From contig NZ_JAVDYB010000001.1 of NCBI RefSeq assembly GCF_031458235.1, forward strand, positions 1,318,501 through 1,382,500: 64,000 nt of DNA, read 5' to 3'. The stretch is from Catenuloplanes atrovinosus. Its GTDB lineage: Bacteria; Actinomycetota; Actinomycetes; Mycobacteriales; Micromonosporaceae. Under the pieces are notes generated by a model. That model saw only the letters and a program-made list of their open reading frames with translations, ran no database searches and had not been told where the DNA came from. Made by a program: the position numbers and the translations under genes. The number at the start of each line of letters is the position of its first letter. The first letter of the stretch is position 1. This document shows, piece after piece, positions 44,799 through 55,429 of the stretch.

Positions 44799-46487
44799 AT
44801 GCAGCGTCGCGGCCGTCTCGCGCTCGCCGCTCTCACCGGTCTCGTGCTCGCGGCCGGCGCGGCCGTACCGGCGCAGGCCGTTTCCGGTCCGTCCCGGCCC
44901 GACCTGCCGCGCGGCCCGCTGCCGCTCGGCCCGGCCGGGCTGACCGAGACCCGCACCGAGCGGACGCTCGCGCCCGGCGTGGTCATGACCACCATCGCCC
45001 GCGGCCAGGCCGACCCGGCGAGGGCCTACTGGACGATCGGCATCAACCTGCCCATCGGTACGGCCCGCGGCGCGCTCGGCACGCTCGCCGACGCCCAGGC
45101 CGTCCGCGCGCGGCTGCTCGCGGACCCCACGGTCGCGGCGCTGCTGGCCGAGCGCGGCTGGGAGCCGCGCGTCGAGGCGGTCGACTACGCGCCGACGCTG
45201 GCCGGGTACGCCGGCGGCACGATCGGCTACACGCTGCGCATCGGCCGGTACACCGAGAAGCCGGCCGGTTCCGACCCGGTCCTCGCCGCGCTCGGCGCCG
45301 CCGGGTTCCCCGCGTTCACCCTGCACACCGGCCAGGACGGCCGCCCGGACAGCACCGGCCCGTGGGCGATGCGGGTGCTCACGGTGGACCCGAGGCGCTT
45401 CCGCGGCGACGTCACCGCGTCCGTCGGCGACGCGGTCACCGGCCAGCAGAACACCAGCGCGATCGCGGCCGCGGCCGGCGCGCTCTACGCGGTCAACGGC
45501 GGCTACTTCGTGGTCAACGGCGCCGACGGCGCGCCCGGCACGCCGGCCGGCCTGAGCGTGATCGACGGTGAGCCGAAGACCGCCGCCACCGCGGGCCGCC
45601 CCGTGCTGCTGATCCGCGACGACGGCCGGCGCACCGAGATCGAGAATCTGACCAGCCGGTACGCGCTGCGCTTCGGCGCCGGCCGCCCGCACCTGGTCGA
45701 CGCGCTGAACCGGGTGCCCGGCAAGATCCGCAACTGCGGCGGAGTCGGCGGCGACCTGCCCACCCAGCGCCCGGTCCACGACTTCACCTGCACCGACCCG
45801 GACGAGATCGTGGTCTTCACGGACGACTACGGCACCGCCACCCCGGCCGGCGACGGCGTCGAGGCGCTGATCGGCCCGTCCGGCCGCGTCGTCGAGGTAC
45901 GTGCCCGGACCGGCGCCACCGTGCCGGCCGGCCACCGCATCGTGCAGGCGATCGGCGCGGACGCGGCCTGGCTGACCGCGCACGCGAAGCCCGGCGCCAG
46001 GCTGACGCTGGACACCACGGTCGCCGACGCGCGTGGCCGCACCGTCTGCTTCGGACCGCGCGACTTCGTGGTCAACGGCGGCCCGCGGCTGGTCCGCGGC
46101 GGGCGCGTGGCCGTCGACCCGGTGGCCGACGGCCTGGTGCACGAGGACCCGGCGCTCGGCCTGCCCGACTCGGCGCAGGGCGCGGCCTGGGGCTACAACT
46201 GGTTCATCCGCGACAACCCGCGCACCGGGGCCGGCATCGACCGGCAGGGCCGGCTGATGCTGATCCAGGTCGACGGCCGTCAGGCGAACCTCAGCCAGGG
46301 GCTGCCGATCGCCGCGTTCGCCGAGGTCTTCCGCTCGCTCGGCGCGGTCGAGGCGATCAACCTGGACGGCGGCGGCTCGTCCGCGACCGTGGTCGACGGC
46401 GTGCTGGTCAACTCGCCCTCCGACCAGAACTCCGCCGGGCAGCAGGTCGAGCGCGCCACCGGCGACGCCATCCTGATCACTCGCTGA
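44799..46487 (+). CDS. Secreted phosphodiester glycosidase-family protein (NAGPA domain)
   Basis: A 562-aa exported protein. The signal peptide is residues 1-29 (RRGRLALAALTGLVLAAG then AAVPAQA). Residues 60-160 contain a SPOR-like or unknown alpha/beta segment. From about residue 180 it is an NAGPA/DUF2233 domain with ALYAVNGGYFVVNGADG, INLDGGGSSATVVDG (about residue 525) and GDAILITR. Human NAGPA removes GlcNAc from phosphodiester-linked glycans; bacterial relatives are thought to act on cell-wall or teichoic-acid-type phosphodiesters. GGAG lies 7 bp before the ATG. Co-transcription with the SDR-like gene and ROK control is inferred. Confidence 0.9.
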   Translation: MQRRGRLALAALTGLVLAAGAAVPAQAVSGPSRPDLPRGPLPLGPAGLTETRTERTLAPGVVMTTIARGQADPARAYWTIGINLPIGTARGALGTLADAQAVRARLLADPTVAALLAERGWEPRVEAVDYAPTLAGYAGGTIGYTLRIGRYTEKPAGSDPVLAALGAAGFPAFTLHTGQDGRPDSTGPWAMRVLTVDPRRFRGDVTASVGDAVTGQQNTSAIAAAAGALYAVNGGYFVVNGADGAPGTPAGLSVIDGEPKTAATAGRPVLLIRDDGRRTEIENLTSRYALRFGAGRPHLVDALNRVPGKIRNCGGVGGDLPTQRPVHDFTCTDPDEIVVFTDDYGTATPAGDGVEALIGPSGRVVEVRARTGATVPAGHRIVQAIGADAAWLTAHAKPGARLTLDTTVADARGRTVCFGPRDFVVNGGPRLVRGGRVAVDPVADGLVHEDPALGLPDSAQGAAWGYNWFIRDNPRTGAGIDRQGRLMLIQVDGRQANLSQGLPIAAFAEVFRSLGAVEAINLDGGGSSATVVDGVLVNSPSDQNSAGQQVERATGDAILITR

Positions 46488-46497
46488 TCCCCGCCCC

Positions 46498-46529
46498 GGC
46501 CGGCTTCCCGTCACCACGGGGAGCCGGCC
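46498..46529. terminator. Stem-loop between convergent phosphodiester glycosidase and recQ
   Basis: GGCCGGCTTCCCGT and ACGGGGAGCCGGCC form a 14-bp stem with one G-U-type mismatch and a CACC loop, between two converging stops. Confidence 0.75.
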
Positions 46530-46534
46530 GCGGC

Positions 46535-48514
<1,980 letters not shown>

Positions 48515-48606
48515 CGACAGGTTCCGACCCCGCGGACCCGGAAACCGCCCGATCGGTCACGTTCCTCCCTTGTGGTGCGCGACGGCCGGGTGTCACGGTG
48601 GATCGC

Positions 48607-49203
48607 ATGGCCTATCCGCCGGAACCGTGGCACCTCAGGGGGCAGATGCACGTCTCGGTCTGGCTGGTCCCGGCCGCCGGCCTGCCGCCGCACCCGCAGG
48701 GGCTGGCCGCGCCGCCGCTGACCGTGGCCGGCCGCGTCCCGGTCGGCGCCGCCTGGGTGAGTTACCGGCCCGGCGGCGTGCTCAGCTACCGCGAACTGCT
48801 CGCCGGGCGCCTGGTCCGCGACCACGGCCGCCCGCGCGCCACCATCACCGAGATCTGGGTGGACAGCGAGGCCTCCCGGGACGGCGGGCGCGAGCTGTGG
48901 GGCATCCCGAAGGAGCTGGCCGAGCTCACGGTCGACGCGCCGGAGCCGGCCGCGCCCGGCATCGCGCACGCCGTGCTCCGCGCCGGCCCGCGGTTCCCCG
49001 GCCGCTGGCCGGTCGGCCTGCGCGTGCTGCAGCTGCTGCACGGCAGACCCCTCACCACGGGGGTACGCGGCCGCGCCGCGCTCCGCCTCGACCGGATCGC
49101 CTGGTCCCCGCTGCCGGACGGCCCGCTCGGCTACCTGGCCGGCCGCCGCCCGCTGCTGTCCGTCACGTTCGCCGACTTCGACATCACGTTCGGCTCGCGG
49201 TGA
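48607..49203 (+). CDS. Acetoacetate decarboxylase-family protein
   Basis: A 198-aa protein of the acetoacetate decarboxylase-like fold. The characteristic block is TITEIWVDSEASRDGGRELW followed by GIPKELAEL (about residues 82-110), where the decarboxylase family has its Schiff-base region; GIPKE-type Lys is present. The ATG at 48607 is preferred to a GTG at 48598. Members include decarboxylases and aldolase-like enzymes, so the reaction is uncertain. The gene overlaps the convergent monooxygenase gene by 20 bp and is divergent from recQ. Confidence 0.8.
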   Translation: MAYPPEPWHLRGQMHVSVWLVPAAGLPPHPQGLAAPPLTVAGRVPVGAAWVSYRPGGVLSYRELLAGRLVRDHGRPRATITEIWVDSEASRDGGRELWGIPKELAELTVDAPEPAAPGIAHAVLRAGPRFPGRWPVGLRVLQLLHGRPLTTGVRGRAALRLDRIAWSPLPDGPLGYLAGRRPLLSVTFADFDITFGSR

Positions 49204-50632
49204 CGCCGGCGTAGTCGGCGAGGTTCAGCCGCGCGGTGCGCCGGACGTACTCGCGGCCGGTGCCCGGCCAGTTCGTCACGATCCGGCCGCCCGGTCCGAC
49301 GTACCAGCTGTCACAGCCGGTCCAGACGCTGGCCGACAGCCGGCGCCGCAGCTCCGCGTCGTGCCGCGCGGCCACCTCGGGCGACACGCACAGCGGCGGC
49401 GCGCCCGCGGCCAGCGCGCGCACGGCCTGCACGATGTAGCGCGCCTGGGCCTCCTGGAAGATCACGACGGACGTGGTGCCGGTGTTCGTGTTCGGGCCGT
49501 ACACCAGGAACATGTTCGGGAAGCCCGGCACCGCCATGCCGAGATAGGCGTGCGCGCCGTCCCGCCACGTCTCGCGCAGCGTCACCCCGTCGCACCCGGT
49601 GATCCGCATCGGCGCCACGAACTCCGCCGCCGCGAAGCCGGTGCCGTAGACCAGCAGGTCCGCCTCGTGCAGCACGCCGTCGGCGGTGCGCACGCCGCGC
49701 GGCTCGACCGCGGTGATCCGCTCGGTGACCAGCTCCACGTCCGGGCGGCCGAGCACGGGCAGCCACGCGTTCGTGAACAGCGTGCGCTTGCAGCCGAGCG
49801 GGATGGTGGGCGTGACCTTGGCGCGCAGCACCGGGTCCCGTACCTGCCAGCGGCGCTGCGCCGCGGACAACCGGGTCACCAGCGTACGGGCGAGCACGTC
49901 CCCGGTGACCGCCCGCGTCGCGAACCAGGTCAGCGCCAGCGTGGCCGCGCGCGCCGGCCACATCGCGCCGGGCACCCGGCGGTAGAGGAGGCGCCGCACC
50001 GGTCCGTACCGCCGATCGGGTTTGGGCATGGTCCACGCCGCGGTGCGCTGGAAGACCGTGATCCGCGCCGCGTCCCCGGCGATCGCCGGCACGAGCTGGA
50101 TCGCGCTGGCCCCGGTGCCGATCACCGCGACCCGCCGGCCGGTGACCTCGACCGTGTCGTCCCAGGCCGCGGTGTGCAGCGCCCGGCCGGCGAACGTGCC
50201 CGCGCCCGGCAGTGCCGGGATCACCGGCCGGGACAGCTGCCCGACCGCGGGGACCAGCACGTCCGCCTCGATCCCGGTGCCGTCCGCGGTGGCGATCAGC
50301 CAGCGGCCGGCGTCCCAGCGGGCCGCGACGACCTCGGTGTTCAGCCGGACGTGCGGCGTGACGCCGAGTTCGTCCGCGCAGCGCCGCACGTACGCCAGGA
50401 TCTCGTGGTGCGGCGGGTAGCGCCGGGACCAGTGCGGGTTCGGGAAGAACGAGTACGAGTAGAGCGGCGCCGGCACGTCACAGGCGCACCCCGGGTAGCG
50501 GTTGTCCCGCCACACGCCGCCGATCCGGTCCGCACGCTCCAGCAGCACGACGTCGGTGAACCCGGCCCGGCGCAGGAGCGCGGCGACCGCGATCCCGCCG
50601 AGACCGGCGCCCACGATGGCCACCCTCGGCAT
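49184..50632 (-). CDS. Flavin-containing monooxygenase (Baeyer-Villiger/FMO type)
   Basis: A 482-aa NAD(P)H-dependent flavoprotein monooxygenase. GAGLGGIAVAALL (residues 8-20) binds FAD; GGVWRDNRYPGCACDVPAPLY is the typical FMO/BVMO block near residue 38; a second dinucleotide motif VAVIGTGASAIQLVPAI lies near residue 168, then TVFQRTAAWTMPKPDR. YGTGFAAAEF near residue 330 and VYGPNTNTG complete the family pattern. It is the last gene of a minus-strand trio with a P450 and a nitrilase-family hydrolase, 19 bp after the latter, suggesting one oxidative pathway. Substrate unknown. Confidence 0.92.
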   Translation of the reverse strand: MPRVAIVGAGLGGIAVAALLRRAGFTDVVLLERADRIGGVWRDNRYPGCACDVPAPLYSYSFFPNPHWSRRYPPHHEILAYVRRCADELGVTPHVRLNTEVVAARWDAGRWLIATADGTGIEADVLVPAVGQLSRPVIPALPGAGTFAGRALHTAAWDDTVEVTGRRVAVIGTGASAIQLVPAIAGDAARITVFQRTAAWTMPKPDRRYGPVRRLLYRRVPGAMWPARAATLALTWFATRAVTGDVLARTLVTRLSAAQRRWQVRDPVLRAKVTPTIPLGCKRTLFTNAWLPVLGRPDVELVTERITAVEPRGVRTADGVLHEADLLVYGTGFAAAEFVAPMRITGCDGVTLRETWRDGAHAYLGMAVPGFPNMFLVYGPNTNTGTTSVVIFQEAQARYIVQAVRALAAGAPPLCVSPEVAARHDAELRRRLSASVWTGCDSWYVGPGGRIVTNWPGTGREYVRRTARLNLADYAGVTASRT

Positions 50633-50651
50633 CCACGGAAGTTAACATCCG

Positions 50652-51365
50652 TTAACCAGCACATTCAACCGGGTGAATGGCAAGATCGCCTGGTAGCGGG
50701 CCCGCCTCGGCCACCACGCGACCGTCCGGCGCCCAGATCGTGGAGTGCCCGGCCGCCTCCGTGAAGCCGAACCCGGTGCCGCCCGCGAAGCTCGCGAACG
50801 CCACCCAGACGCCGTGCTCCGCCGCGATCCGCCGGGCCCGCTCGCCGTGCACGTGCCGCTCGTGCGCGTGATCCAGCACGCCCGCCAGGTACGCGTCGAT
50901 GCCGAGCGCGGCCGTGCGCGCGGCCTGCTCCGGCACGCCGGTGTCCTTGCACACGGCCAGGCCCAGCCGCACGCCGTCCACCGTCACCGCGGCCGGCTCG
51001 TCCCCCGGCGTCATGAACTCCGGCTCCGCCCCACCGACGAACATCTTCCGGTACGCCACCCGCGCGCCCGTCCCGTCGACCGCCAGCACGCCGATGTGCT
51101 TCCCGGCCGCCGTGCCCACCGGCGCGCCCGCCAGCGCCAGCGCGCCGGTCTCCGCGCACGCCTCGACCAGCGGCGCCAGCCGGGGATCGCCGGGCGACAG
51201 CGGGGGAGCGTCCAACTCGTACCCGGTGAGCGACATCTCCGGGAAGACCACCACCCGGGCCCCCTCGGCCCGCCGCACCAGGTCCGCGTGGGCCCGTGCG
51301 TTGGCCGCCACGTCCCGCGCCACACACTCCGGCTGCGCGACCGCCAGCCGTACCGTCCTCGTCAT
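50652..51365 (-). CDS. Carbon-nitrogen hydrolase (nitrilase superfamily)
   Basis: A 237-aa nitrilase-superfamily amidase with the full triad: E43 in VVFPEMSLTGYE, K107 in AYRKMFVGG and C139 in LGLAVCKDTGVPE. It hydrolyses an amide or nitrile C-N bond. The ATG at 51365 overlaps the stop of the upstream P450 gene (ATGA), so they are coupled. Together with the following monooxygenase it suggests stepwise oxidation then hydrolysis of a nitrogen-containing compound, which is inference. Confidence 0.9.
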   Translation of the reverse strand: MTRTVRLAVAQPECVARDVAANARAHADLVRRAEGARVVVFPEMSLTGYELDAPPLSPGDPRLAPLVEACAETGALALAGAPVGTAAGKHIGVLAVDGTGARVAYRKMFVGGAEPEFMTPGDEPAAVTVDGVRLGLAVCKDTGVPEQAARTAALGIDAYLAGVLDHAHERHVHGERARRIAAEHGVWVAFASFAGGTGFGFTEAAGHSTIWAPDGRVVAEAGPLPGDLAIHPVECAG

Positions 51366-52501
51366 CTGCGCACCATGATCCTCTCGTAGGCCCGGAGTAC
51401 GAACGTCGGCCGCCGCACCGGCTCCTCGGCCGGTTCCAGCGGCTCGTCCAGCAGCGCGGCCAGCCCCGCCCGCAGCTCCAGCCGGGCCAGCGGCGCGCCC
51501 AGGCAGAAGTGCAGGCCGGCACCGAAGCCGACGTGCGGATTCGGGTCGCGCCCCACGTCGAGGCGGTCCGGCGCGGCGAACACGGCCGGGTCCCGGTTCG
51601 CGGCGCCGAGCAGCGCGCCGATCCGCCCGCCGGCCGGCACGGTCACGCCGCCGACCGCCACGTCCTCGATCGCGGTGCGGACGAACAGGTGCAGCGGCGG
51701 GTCGTACCGGATCGTCTCCTCCACCGCGGACGGGATCAGCGACCGGTCCGCGCGCAGCCGCGCCAACTGGTCCGGATGCCGCCACAGTGCTACCCACCCG
51801 CCGCCGAGCGCGTTCACCGAGGCCTCGTGGCCCGCGTTGAGCAGCAGGATGGCGGACGCCACCAGCTCGTCCCCGGTCAGCTCCACCGCGGTCAGGTGCG
51901 TGATCAGATCCTCGGCCGGGCGCCGTCGCCGCTCGTCGGCGAGCGCGCGCAGATAGTCGGCGAAGGCGGCCGACGCGGTCAGCGCCGCGGCCTCGTCCGC
52001 CGGCGTGCGCGACGGCTCGTACATCCGCACGATCGCGGCCGACCACGGCCGCAACAGGTGCCGGTCCGCGCGCGGCACCCCCAGCAGGTCCGCGATCACG
52101 TCCACCGCCAGCGGCTCCGCCACGTCCGCCAGCAGGTCGAACTCGTCACCCGCGGCGCGGAGCAGCTCGGCCGCGCGCGCCGCGATCGCCGGCTCCAGCC
52201 GCGCCACGTGCCCACGCGCGAACGCGGACGCCACCAGCGACCGCAGCCGGGTGTGCGCCGGCGGCTCGTTCTCCATCATCTGATTCCGATGAAGCAGGTT
52301 GAACGCGGCATATCGGTCCGCGGGCTCCCGGTCCCGCCAGATCCGCCCGAGCCGCCGGTCCCGCAGCACGGTCCGTACCGTCGCGTGGCTCGCCGCCAGC
52401 CACATGTCCTCGTGCCACACCACCGGCCCGCGTTCGCGCAGCTCCGCCAGGACCGGATACGGATTCCTGATCAGCTCCGGATCCGCGAAGTCGATCACCA
52501 T
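51362..52501 (-). CDS. Cytochrome P450
   Basis: A 379-aa bacterial class I P450. The I-helix motif is AGHEAS (223-228; family A-G-x-D/E-T, here Ser for Thr), the K-helix ExxR is EETIR (261-265), and the haem-binding loop is FGAGLHFCLGAPLARLE with Cys333 as iron ligand. NEPPAHTRLRSLV (C-helix) is typical of CYP105/107-like enzymes. Somewhat short but complete. It leads the P450/hydrolase/monooxygenase operon. No ferredoxin gene adjoins, so electron donors are elsewhere. Confidence 0.93.
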   Translation of the reverse strand: MVIDFADPELIRNPYPVLAELRERGPVVWHEDMWLAASHATVRTVLRDRRLGRIWRDREPADRYAAFNLLHRNQMMENEPPAHTRLRSLVASAFARGHVARLEPAIAARAAELLRAAGDEFDLLADVAEPLAVDVIADLLGVPRADRHLLRPWSAAIVRMYEPSRTPADEAAALTASAAFADYLRALADERRRRPAEDLITHLTAVELTGDELVASAILLLNAGHEASVNALGGGWVALWRHPDQLARLRADRSLIPSAVEETIRYDPPLHLFVRTAIEDVAVGGVTVPAGGRIGALLGAANRDPAVFAAPDRLDVGRDPNPHVGFGAGLHFCLGAPLARLELRAGLAALLDEPLEPAEEPVRRPTFVLRAYERIMVRR

Positions 52502-52777
52502 CGTTCTACCCTATGGCCCATGCCCGCGATCACCATGGCCGAAGGCGGCGGCCGGTCGGTGCGGGGCCGGCCTCGCCGCGCGGGCCCGCCGCGATCCGGC
52601 CCTGCACGATGCTCGGCCGCGGCGGCGGGTCGAACCCGCCGCCCGCACCGGCCACGATCACGGAACGCGCGGCGGCGGCACCGTCATCGACACGGCGCGA
52701 ATCCCATCAACGATCGAATGGGCATTCGAGTTACGTACCTTGACCGGTGGCACAGCGTCCGGAAGGGTCGGAAGGCT
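52502..52777. other. Divergent spacer before the DUF574 methyltransferase
   Basis: A 276-bp region between the divergent P450 and methyltransferase genes. The left two thirds are GC-rich and repetitive in GGCGGCGG/CGCCGCGG motifs; the right third is more mixed (GAATGGGCATTCGAGTTACG). It presumably carries both promoters. No gene is evident. Confidence 0.5.
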
Positions 52778-53554
52778 ATGAGGGAGCTTCCCGATCGGGT
52801 GCCGGACGGAGTGGACTTCTCCGTGCCGAACGCCGCGCGGATATATGACCACGCACTGGGCGGATATCACAACTTTGCGATAGACCGCGAATTCTGGCGG
52901 ACCGCGGAGGAACTGGTCCCGGGCGCGCGCGGCATCGCGCACGCGCACCGCGCGTTCCTCGGCCGGGCCGTGCGTGAGCTGGCCGCCCTGGGCATCCGCC
53001 AGTTCCTGGATCTCGGCTCCGGCCTGCCGACGCTCGGCAACGTGCACGAGGCGGCCCGGGACGCCGACCCGGGCGCCCGGGTGATCTACGTGGACAACGA
53101 CGCGGCCACCGTGGTGCAGGGACGTGCGCTGCTGGAACGCGAGCCCCGGGTGCGCGTCATCGAGGGTGACCTGCGCCGGCCGGAGGACGTGCTATACCAC
53201 CCGGAGGTGCTCGATCTGCTGGACTTCGCGGAGCCGGTCGCGGTGCTGCTGGTGGACGTGCTGCACCTGGTGCCGGACGCGGACCGGCCCGCGGAGATCG
53301 TCGCGCGGCTGGGTGAGGCGTGCGTCTCCGGCAGTCACGTGGTGCTCTCGCACCAGGCGCCGGACCCGGAGCACGCGGGGCTGCCGTACCCGATGACGGT
53401 CTTTCCGCGTACCGCCGGCGAGCTCTCCGCGATATTGGGGGATTTCGACATCGTCGATCCCGGAGTGGTGCCGGCGACCGATTGGCGTCCCGATCCGCTG
53501 GCGGCCGAGACGTCACGGCCGAGCGCGCTCGCGGCCGTCGCCCGAAAACGGTGA
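52778..53554 (+). CDS. SAM-dependent methyltransferase (DUF574 family)
   Basis: A 258-aa methyltransferase of the DUF574/PF04672 group that is abundant in actinomycetes. NAARIYDHALGGYHNFAIDRE (residues 18-38) is the family signature; FLDLGSGLPTLGNVHEAA (about residue 87) is the SAM-binding loop, VIYVDNDAATVVQG the acidic ribose site, and ALLVDVLHLVPD-type sequence follows (VAVLLVDVLHLVPDADR). GGAAGG precedes the ATG at 52778. No close partner gene reveals the substrate. Confidence 0.92.
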   Translation: MRELPDRVPDGVDFSVPNAARIYDHALGGYHNFAIDREFWRTAEELVPGARGIAHAHRAFLGRAVRELAALGIRQFLDLGSGLPTLGNVHEAARDADPGARVIYVDNDAATVVQGRALLEREPRVRVIEGDLRRPEDVLYHPEVLDLLDFAEPVAVLLVDVLHLVPDADRPAEIVARLGEACVSGSHVVLSHQAPDPEHAGLPYPMTVFPRTAGELSAILGDFDIVDPGVVPATDWRPDPLAAETSRPSALAAVARKR

Positions 53555-53664
53555 AAAAAGCGTCCGTGCAAAAACCGGGTGTGGATTTCCGAATGCGCGA
53601 GCGGCCATAATCGCTGACGCGACACCTCAACCCTCACGAGGATCGCGCGCGGAAAGGTCGGCTC

Positions 53665-55347
53665 ATGTGGCAATCCGATGAGGCGGCGGATGTCGTCCGC
53701 CTCGCGCACGCGTGGATGCGTGCGATCTCGGCCGTCACGTTCGTGCCCGGGCCGCGCCGCCGCGCGCTCGACCTGATCGAGTCGTTCACGGTCCGGCTGG
53801 CCGACGCGCTCGCGGAGGACCCGTTCGACGCCGAGGCCGGCTACCGCGTGGGGGAGGAACTCGTCGACGCGCGGATGGCCGCGCCGGCCGTGCTCGGCGA
53901 GACACTGGCCGTGCTCACGCCCGGGCTGCTGGCCCGCACGGACGCGCCGTCCCGGGTCGGCGCGCTGCTCGGCCGGCTCGCCACCGGGTTCACCGGCACG
54001 CTGCGCGAGCGCGGCGCGGACGCGACGGACTGCCTGCGCCGCGCGCTGGAGGCGACCCGGCGCCGCGAGGAGGCCGGCATCCAGCGCCGGCTGCGGAACA
54101 CGCTGCTGTACGACCCGCTCACCGGCCTGCCGAACCGGTCGAAGTTGCTGGACGGCCTCGCCGCGGTGATCGGCAACGCGCTGCCCGGCGAGCGCGTCGG
54201 CCTCTGCCTGCTGGAGCTGGACCGGTTCGCCGCGGTCGTCGACACCATGGGCCACGAGCGCGGCGACGACCTGCTGCGCCTGGTCGCGCAGCGGCTGCGC
54301 GCGGTCGCCCACCGCCACCACTACTTCCTGCACCACCCCGGCGAGGACCGGTTCGCCGCGGTGATCACCGGCACCGGCGGGCCGAACGATCTGATCAAGG
54401 CCGCCGACCTGCTGCTGCGCGCGCTGCCGAATCCGTACGTGGTGGACGGCCACGCCATGCCGATCTCCGGCCGGGCGGGCATCGCCGAGACCACGGCCGC
54501 GGACACCACCCCCGAGTCACTGCTGCGCTCCGCCACGATCGCGCTCGGCTGGGCCACCCACGACGACGCGGGCCCGGTCGCGGTCTTCGACCCGGACCGT
54601 GGCGCCACCGACATCCGCCGGCACCGGCTGACCGCGGCCATGCCGGGCGCGCTCGACGACGGCCAATTCCTGCTGCACTATCAGCCGCTCGTGGACCTGC
54701 TCGACCGCCGGACCGCCGGGGTGGAGGCGCTGGCCCGCTGGCGGCTGCCGGCCACCGGGCTGGTCCCGCCCGGCGAGTTCATCCACCTGGCCGAGCGGAC
54801 CGGGCTGATCAACGCGCTGGGCATGCGCCTGCTGGAGGCGGCCTGCGCGCGCGGTGCGGAGTGGCACCCGGCCGGCGTGTTCGTCAGCGTCAACCTGTCA
54901 CCGGTGCAGTTGTCCGATCCGGGCCTGGTCGCCATGGTCGCGGCCGCGCTGGACCGGACCGGCCTGCTCCCGTCCCGCCTGCAGCTGGAGGTGACCGGCA
55001 GCGCCCCGCTGACCGGGCACCACGACACGCTGCGCGGCCTCGCCGACCTGGGTGTCCGGCTGGCCGTCGACGACTTCGGCGCCGGGTCCGCCAGCGTGGC
55101 CGACCTGGCCGGGCTGCCGTTCTCCGCGGTCAAGCTGGCGCCGCGGTTCCTCCGCGACCTGGACGACCCGACGCTGCTCGCCGGCGTCATCCGGCTCTGC
55201 CACGACCTGGGCATCACGGTCACCGCGGTCGGCGTCGAGACCGACGAGCAGGCCGCCGTGCTCCGCCGCCTCGCCTGCGACCTCGGCCAGGGCTTCCGCT
55301 TCGCCCGCCCGGTTCCCGCGTCGGACATCACCCGCATGCTCGGGTAA
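53665..55347 (+). CDS. Degenerate GGDEF/EAL-domain protein
   Basis: A 560-aa protein. Residues 1-140 are a helical N-terminal region without a known domain or membrane segment. The GGDEF domain (145-310) begins LLYDPLTGLPNRSKL, but the active-site loop reads GEDRF (226-230), so diguanylate cyclase activity is unlikely. The EAL domain (325-560) keeps E354-A-L, VNLSP, D469-D-F-GAG and VGVET (E525), but the catalytic Glu of the T-E-S motif is Gly (LEVTGS, G445) and the K-x-D Asp is Ala (K490-L-A). It probably binds c-di-GMP or a partner rather than turning it over. Cytoplasmic. Confidence 0.9.
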   Translation: MWQSDEAADVVRLAHAWMRAISAVTFVPGPRRRALDLIESFTVRLADALAEDPFDAEAGYRVGEELVDARMAAPAVLGETLAVLTPGLLARTDAPSRVGALLGRLATGFTGTLRERGADATDCLRRALEATRRREEAGIQRRLRNTLLYDPLTGLPNRSKLLDGLAAVIGNALPGERVGLCLLELDRFAAVVDTMGHERGDDLLRLVAQRLRAVAHRHHYFLHHPGEDRFAAVITGTGGPNDLIKAADLLLRALPNPYVVDGHAMPISGRAGIAETTAADTTPESLLRSATIALGWATHDDAGPVAVFDPDRGATDIRRHRLTAAMPGALDDGQFLLHYQPLVDLLDRRTAGVEALARWRLPATGLVPPGEFIHLAERTGLINALGMRLLEAACARGAEWHPAGVFVSVNLSPVQLSDPGLVAMVAAALDRTGLLPSRLQLEVTGSAPLTGHHDTLRGLADLGVRLAVDDFGAGSASVADLAGLPFSAVKLAPRFLRDLDDPTLLAGVIRLCHDLGITVTAVGVETDEQAAVLRRLACDLGQGFRFARPVPASDITRMLG

Positions 55348-55396
55348 GACGACGAGATCCGGACCCGGACACGCTGCCGCGCGCCGCGTGGCGCAG

Positions 55397-55429
55397 GCCG
55401 GCCGCGGCCCCGGGAGAGCCGCGGCCGGC
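55397..55429. terminator. Stem-loop between convergent GGDEF/EAL and histidine kinase genes
   Basis: GCCGGCCGCGGC and GCCGCGGCCGGC form a perfect 12-bp stem with the loop CCCGGGAGA, directly abutting the kinase stop at 55430. Confidence 0.75.

Noticed and set aside
53665..55347. Annotating the GGDEF/EAL protein as an active diguanylate cyclase/phosphodiesterase
   Set aside because: GGDEF loop reads GEDRF and key EAL residues are replaced.
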